Shown in pieces: positions 60,121 to 64,000 of a DNA stretch of 64,000 nt. The DNA comes from Streptomyces sp. ISL-87. Its GTDB lineage: Bacteria > Actinomycetota > Actinomycetes > Streptomycetales > Streptomycetaceae. The stretch is from positions 1 to 64,000 of the forward strand of contig NZ_JAGGOY010000028.1 in assembly GCF_018614095.1 (NCBI RefSeq), read 5' to 3'. Numbering within the stretch: position 1 is the stretch's first letter; each line of letters begins with the position of its first letter. The translations under genes were made by a program, and so were the position numbers. Under the pieces are notes generated by a model that had not been told where the DNA came from, did not search any database, and saw only the letters and a list, made by a program, of their open reading frames with translations.

Positions 60121-60720
60121 TCAGTCAGCCCGGAGCAGGGCGTGCAGCTCGGCGGTGTCGACGATGTGGGCCCGTGAGGGGAAAACTCGATGGAGCAGGA
60201 CGTTGTGGACTTCGGTGTCCGGGTCGGCGACGCCGTCGGACAGGACGTATAGCTGGTAGTCGCGGTCGGCCGCGTCCATAACGGTAGACAGGACGACGCC
60301 GCTGGTACTGATGCCGGAGACGACCAGAGTGGTGATGCCGCGCTCACGCAGCTGCTGGTCGAGGTCGGTGGTGGACATACCGCCGTGGCGGATCTTGCGC
60401 ACGACAATGTCGCCGTCCTGGGGAGCCAGGCGCTCGTGGATGGCGGTGGCAGGGTCTTCGTGGTGCATGACGCGGTGTTGGGCCAGCGGGGCGAAAGACT
60501 TGTTGATGGCCGGGATCGCGTCCCAGTCGGCCTCGGTGAAGCCGACGCGTACGTAGGCGATGGTGCCGCCGTTTGCGCGAATGTCGGCGATGGCCCCTTC
60601 CACGCGACCGAGCAGGGCTTTGGAGTCCCCGCCTTCGGGCAAAAGGGCCAGGATCGCGGGTTGGCAGTCCATGACGAGAAGAGCGGTGTGCGCGGGGTCA
60701 AGTGCGGGGGCAGTACTCAC
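60121..60720 (-). CDS. Isochorismatase-family hydrolase (EntB-like active site)
   Basis: A 199-residue hydrolase: ALLVMDCQPAILALL (catalytic Asp), DIVVRKIRHGGMSTTDLDQQLRERGI and VVSGISTSGVVLSTVMDAADRDY. In amidase-type members the last motif contains a Cys. Here that place is Gly (STSGVV), as in true isochorismatases that hydrolyse a vinyl ether. A GTG start with AAGGAG. It is transcribed away from nadE and in the same direction as the MFS gene, whose stop lies 91 bases upstream of it. The substrate is not known. Confidence 0.88.
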   Translation of the reverse strand: MSTAPALDPAHTALLVMDCQPAILALLPEGGDSKALLGRVEGAIADIRANGGTIAYVRVGFTEADWDAIPAINKSFAPLAQHRVMHHEDPATAIHERLAPQDGDIVVRKIRHGGMSTTDLDQQLRERGITTLVVSGISTSGVVLSTVMDAADRDYQLYVLSDGVADPDTEVHNVLLHRVFPSRAHIVDTAELHALLRAD

Positions 60721-60811
60721 GCGAGTGTTCTCCTTGCTTGTGGTGTGCGCATGGTCGACGCGGACGTGCATCGGCGGACCAGCTGCGGGCTTCAGCGGCG
60801 AGTGCGGTGTG

Positions 60812-62056
60812 TCATGAGTGGCTACGGGCCGGTTCCGGCTCGTGCTGCGACGTCTGGTCGTGTCGGGGAAGCAGGAGCGGGGTGGTCAGGATGAGCAGTC
60901 CCGCGACCGTGAGAGCGGTGCGTGGGCTGGTGGCGTCGGCGAGCAGCCCGCCGAGCGCGGTGAAGATGGCGATGGACGCCTGCTGGCCGATTGACCAGGC
61001 CGACAGGGTGCGGGCGACGAGGTGCTTGGGGGTGTGTTCGAGCCGGTAGGTGGCGAGCACCGGGGTGTACAGGCTCATGTTGGTGATGATTGCCAGCTCG
61101 ACAGCTATCACGGTGACGAGGCCGACGACGCCGGGGCGGACGAAGGCCAGGCCGATCAGCCAGATGGCGCGCAGGGTGCCGACGGTCCGGAAGACCCTGT
61201 GCTGGCCGTAGCGGGCCACGACACGGCGGGCTAGCCGGGAGCCGATGAGTCCGCCGGCACAGGGGGCGGCGAAGGCGAGGCCGTACTGCCAGGGTGGGAA
61301 CCCGAGCTGGCGAAGGAGGAGCACGGCCAGCAGCGGTTCGGTGGCCATGATCAGACCGGCGACGAGCATGTTGTTGAGGTAGAGCGCCCGCAAACCGGGA
61401 TGGCCCATGATGTGTCGCCAGCCGTCAATCAATGCGCCTGCCCGGACTGGGCCTTTGTTGGTTGTTTGCGGCGCTTCTTCTCGGCCGTGAATCGCGGTGA
61501 TGCCCAGCGCAGAGAACAGGTAGCTGAGCGCGTCGGCCACCACGGTGGTGACCGGCCCGAACAGGCCGATCGCCGCCCCGCCCAGCGGTGGGCCGACCGC
61601 GATGGAGCTCCAGTTCGTGGACTCGAACCGTGCGTTGGCCACGAGCAGGTCATCCGGCCGGACGAGGGCCTTGAGGTAGGCGCCGCTGGCCGCGTTGAAG
61701 GCGATCTTGGCTGCGGCGACCACGGCCGAGGTCACGAGCAGCTGGACGAAACTGAGCCAACCGAAGGCGTAGGCGACCGGGATCGTCGCCATGACCGCAA
61801 ACCGGGTCAGGTCCATCGCGATCATGACTGGGCGCTTGCGCCGAAACTCCACCCACGGCGCGAGTGGCACCGCGATCAGCGCGCCCACCGCAGGCCCCAC
61901 CGCGGACAGCGCGGACACCTCAGCGGGGCTGGCATGCAACGCCAGCACGGCGATCAGCGGGAATGCCCCGAACCCCAGCCCGGACCCGTAGGCGCTCACC
62001 GCATATGCCGCCCACAGCCAGCCGAACTGCCGGCCCAACCGTCTCCTGCTCACCAT
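60812..62056 (-). CDS. MFS transporter (MdfA/enterobactin-exporter-like)
   Basis: A 414-residue twelve-helix transporter. Landmarks: WLWAAYAVSAYGSGLGFGAFPLIAVLAL, LAPWVEFRRKRPVMIAMDLTRF (motif A variant), VNMSLYTP-like sequence TNMSLYTPVLATYRLEHTPKHLVARTLSAWSIG. It resembles EntS-type exporters of macrolides or siderophores. The gene is divergent from a LysR regulator that probably controls it, and the isochorismatase-like gene follows downstream in the same direction, so the three may form one stress or efflux unit. Confidence 0.88.
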   Translation of the reverse strand: MVSRRRLGRQFGWLWAAYAVSAYGSGLGFGAFPLIAVLALHASPAEVSALSAVGPAVGALIAVPLAPWVEFRRKRPVMIAMDLTRFAVMATIPVAYAFGWLSFVQLLVTSAVVAAAKIAFNAASGAYLKALVRPDDLLVANARFESTNWSSIAVGPPLGGAAIGLFGPVTTVVADALSYLFSALGITAIHGREEAPQTTNKGPVRAGALIDGWRHIMGHPGLRALYLNNMLVAGLIMATEPLLAVLLLRQLGFPPWQYGLAFAAPCAGGLIGSRLARRVVARYGQHRVFRTVGTLRAIWLIGLAFVRPGVVGLVTVIAVELAIITNMSLYTPVLATYRLEHTPKHLVARTLSAWSIGQQASIAIFTALGGLLADATSPRTALTVAGLLILTTPLLLPRHDQTSQHEPEPARSHS

Positions 62057-62161
62057 GTTCAGCGCGCCCCTTGATGTCCCACCCGAACAAACTGACGTTG
62101 ACCGGTGAGAGCTAAGCGAGCTGCACAGCAACAGGTCAAACAACTGCCCAGCCAGCAATTC

Positions 62162-62176
62162 ACAACCATCCGTTGT
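62162..62176. promoter_or_regulatory. Inverted repeat in the LysR/MFS divergent promoter
   Basis: ACAAC and GTTGT flank CATCC, a perfect 5-5-5 inverted repeat about 17 bases before the LysR start. LysR boxes are short dyads of this size, so it is a candidate binding site. Confidence 0.4.
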
Positions 62177-62193
62177 TCACTAAGGTGGGCGGG

Positions 62194-63129
62194 GTGGATC
62201 TCGAAGCCGTACGTACCTTCGTCGCCGTCGTGGAAGCGGGCCAGTTCCAGAAAGCCGCCGCCGACTTGGCGGTCACCCAGCAGGCTGTCTCCAAGCGCGT
62301 CGCGACGCTGGAGCGCGACCTCGGCGTGCGGCTGTTCACCCGCACGCCGCGCGGCGCCGAGCTCACCATCGACGGGCAGGCGTTCCTGCCTCACGCGCGG
62401 GAGCTGCTGCGCGCCGCCGAGCGTGCGGTCGCGTCCGTTCGCACCGGCCGCCGTCCGCTGCGCGTCGACGTGATCAACTCGCGCGGCGCGGCGTCGGGCC
62501 TGATGCGCGGATTCCACCGCGCCCACCCCGAGATCGAGCTCGACGTGCTGATGCTGTTCGACATCGAGCCGACCGTCACCACCATCCGCTCCGGCACGAT
62601 CGACGCCTCCTTCCGCGCCGTCGCCGCGCCCGGCCGTCCCCTTCCTGAGGACGTGGAGTCCGTCCGGGTGCTCGACGAGCCGCTCCAGCTCCTCACCGGC
62701 CCCGCCCACGCGCTGGCGGGCGCCCGGTCGGTGACCCTCGCCCAGCTCGCCGGGCACCGGATCTGGATTCCCGGCATCGTCCCCGGCACCGAGTGGGCCG
62801 CCTACTACGACGACCTCGTCGCCGAGTTCGGCCTCACCATCGAGTCGACCGGCCCCAACTTCGGCTCCGACGCCCTCCTCGACACCGTCGCCGACACCCC
62901 GGCCCTGGCCACCTTCATGGGCGAGCACACCCGCCTCATCTGGCCCGCCGGCCACGGCCTGCGCCGCATCCCGGTGACCGACCCGACCCCCGTCTACCCG
63001 CACTCGCTCCTCTGGCACCGCGACAACCCCCACCCAGCGCTGGCCACCCTGCGCGCCCACCTCGCCGCCACAGCGGCCGGCCACGACGCCGCCGGGACCT
63101 GGACGCCGGGCTGGGTGATTCCGCGCTGA
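62194..63129 (+). CDS. LysR-family transcriptional regulator
   Basis: A 311-residue regulator. The N-terminal winged helix is canonical: DLEAVRTFVAVVEAGQFQKAAADLAVTQQAVSKRVATLERDLGVRLFTRTPRGAELT. The remaining 220 residues form the periplasmic-binding-protein-like effector domain (VDVINSRGAASGLMRGFHRAHPEIELDVLM, ESVRVLDEPLQLLTGPAHALAG). GTG at 62194 fits the family N-terminus and has AAGG eight bases upstream. Divergent from the MFS gene, which is the presumed target. Confidence 0.92.
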   Translation: MDLEAVRTFVAVVEAGQFQKAAADLAVTQQAVSKRVATLERDLGVRLFTRTPRGAELTIDGQAFLPHARELLRAAERAVASVRTGRRPLRVDVINSRGAASGLMRGFHRAHPEIELDVLMLFDIEPTVTTIRSGTIDASFRAVAAPGRPLPEDVESVRVLDEPLQLLTGPAHALAGARSVTLAQLAGHRIWIPGIVPGTEWAAYYDDLVAEFGLTIESTGPNFGSDALLDTVADTPALATFMGEHTRLIWPAGHGLRRIPVTDPTPVYPHSLLWHRDNPHPALATLRAHLAATAAGHDAAGTWTPGWVIPR

Positions 63130-63224
63130 ACGGCTCCGCGCATTCGATCATCGTGGCCGGATCGACGGACGGTAACCCGGGGGCACACGTGGCCATCGGC
63201 ACACTCCCGCTCTCCCCCACCGCG

Positions 63225-63405
63225 AGTTATACGGGAGTTCCACGTGTTCACCGCCGCGGTGCCCCACAGCAGTTCAAGAGCCTCACCGATCTCATCGTCC
63301 GCGACCGACGCCAGCGACCGAGCCTCGCCGATGCGGCTGACCAGCGGCGTCGGACTTTGCAACACCATCCGGAGCTTCCTGTTGTGGTGTTCGGCCAGCA
63401 AGCTC
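63225..63405 (-). pseudogene. Possible integrase N-terminal-domain fragment
   Basis: One minus-strand frame reads LLAEHHNRKLRMVLQSPTPL, then VSRIGEARSLASVADDEIGE and ALELLWGTAAVNTWNSRI. This has the helical composition and the NTWN ending of SAM-like (core-binding) domains of tyrosine recombinases. It has no start codon or downstream catalytic part. Low certainty. Confidence 0.3.
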
Positions 63406-63429
63406 ACCCGGCCCTTCCGACTGCCTCCA

Positions 63430-63702
63430 GTGCAGATCAGCCGGGCCACAGCGATGCCGCAAAGCGAGCGCCTGGAGCTGATCGGCCGCCTTCTCACGGA
63501 CCCGAGCCTGCCCCTACGAGCCCGGGTCGCGGGGACCATCGTCCTGCTTTACGCCCAGCCGCTCAGCCGTGTCGTCCGCCTCACGCTGGACGACATCACG
63601 CGCGCCCAACAGCAGACCCTTCTCCGGCTCGGCGAGCCGCCGTCCCCAGTTCCCGAACCGCTCGCGGAACTCCTGTTCCGCTGGCTCGACAGCCGGGACA
63701 AG
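63430..63702 (+). pseudogene. Tyrosine-recombinase-like fragment
   Basis: SERLELIGRLLTDPSLPLRARVAGTIVLLYAQPLSRVVRLTLDDI followed by LLRLGEPPSPVPEPLAELLFRWLDSRD matches, from memory, the central catalytic-domain region of a streptomycete XerD-like integrase family (RVAGxLVLLYAxPxxRxxxLTxDD, with the first catalytic Arg position in SRVVRLT). Both ends are missing and the frame degenerates after about 63702. Confidence 0.5.
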
Positions 63703-63747
63703 GCGAGCCCACCGGTCTCAACCCCCGCCTCCCGCACGACACACACA

Positions 63748-64000
63748 TCAGCCGACGCGATCAGGGCGAGCGCTGCGGAACGTGCGCCGGTAAGCATCCG
63801 GAGGCACGCCCACGCTGCGGCTGAAGTGCCGGCGCAAGGTCGTGGCGGTGCCCATGCCGGTGGCCGCGGCGATCGCATCGACGGTGTCGCCCGTGGTTTC
63901 GAGGAGTTCCTGGGCCCGGTGGATGCGCTGGGTCAGCAGCCAGCGCAGGGGAGTGGTTCCGGTGATGGCGGTGAAGTGGCGGGCCAAATTACGTGAGCTC
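63748..64000 (-). CDS. AraC/GlxA-type regulator, partial (C-terminal HTH)
   Basis: The gene enters from beyond the right edge. The visible 83 residues are an AraC-type DNA-binding domain: SSRNLARHFTAITGTTPLRWLLTQRIHRAQELLETTGDTVDAIAAATGMGTATTLRRHFSRSVGVPPDAYRRTF. The pattern is that of GlxA-like regulators with an N-terminal DJ-1/PfpI domain, which would lie outside the window. The stop is at 63748. Confidence 0.88.
   Translation of the reverse strand, partial: SSRNLARHFTAITGTTPLRWLLTQRIHRAQELLETTGDTVDAIAAATGMGTATTLRRHFSRSVGVPPDAYRRTFRSARPDRVG

Overview
The window is about 72-73% GC by eye, makes heavy use of GTG and TTG starts, and carries a MelC1/MelC2 tyrosinase pair, a large SARP-type regulator, many TetR/HxlR/XRE/LysR regulators and several small specialised-metabolite loci. 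This is what an accessory (arm-like) part of a Streptomyces chromosome looks like. No rRNA, tRNA, CRISPR array or intact transposon was recognised, but there are decayed pieces of IS3-type and Tn3-type transposases and of integrase-like recombinases.

Layout. 1-3.5 kb: lipoprotein, HxlR regulator, TetR regulator with a perfect palindromic operator and a divergent two-gene unit (SnoaL-like and DUF3237), then a decayed BP74-like remnant. 3.5-15.9 kb: a thiazole/oxazole-modified peptide (TOMM, linear azole peptide) cluster. A 35-codon precursor gene with a Cys-rich end (WCCHCHCTLAVS) is followed on the minus strand by a C-protein/RRE partner, two SagB-like flavoproteins, a CPBP membrane protease, a degenerate amidohydrolase-like protein, an ABC ATPase, an ABC permease and a YcaO protein ending in PxPxP. 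A SARP and a LuxR-type regulator sit at the far end. 16-19 kb: a frameshifted secreted repeat protein and melC1-melC2. 19-24 kb: a 1538-residue conflict-type protein (trypsin-like fold with the nucleophile replaced by Ala, then TIR, STAND NTPase and 14 WD40 repeats) preceded by an overlapping 42-codon Trypco2-like gene. 24-29.6 kb: decayed hydrolase, DUF3626 protein, secreted M1-type metallopeptidase, DJ-1/AraC regulator and isochorismatase-like hydrolase. 29.8-35.3 kb: a tight five-gene operon (unknown HDxxGH protein, homocysteine S-methyltransferase, FemAB-like acyltransferase, ATP-grasp ligase, MFS exporter) that looks like a small amino-acid or peptide natural-product pathway. 35.5-40.2 kb: membrane protein and two secreted proteins (propeller plus NlpC/P60, and VCBS-type) on either side of an IS3 scrap. 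40.3-45.0 kb: an epimerase-like gene overlapping a 1254-residue ketosynthase-ACP-alpha-oxoamine synthase fusion without an acyltransferase. 45.0-47.5 kb: ImmA/IrrE protease, XRE regulator and MAB_1171c-type membrane protein. 47.5-54 kb: TetR, small membrane proteins, Nudix, lipoprotein, MFS, class II glutamine amidotransferase. 54-57.4 kb: ferredoxin, ferredoxin reductase and cytochrome P450 as one operon, then an ABM monooxygenase. 57.5-64 kb: DinB, DUF1905, NAD synthetase, Tn3 remnant, a second isochorismatase-like enzyme, MFS with a divergent LysR, integrase remnants and the end of an AraC/GlxA-type regulator cut by the window edge.

How the parts work together. The TOMM operon is complete in principle: precursor, leader recognition (C protein), ATP-dependent cyclodehydration (YcaO), azoline oxidation (SagB-like), leader removal (CPBP) and export (ABC pair). 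The natural-product operon at 29.8 kb and the KS-ACP-AOS locus are each self-contained and resemble no cluster that I can name. All identifications come from reading translated sequence and motifs. No database search was possible.
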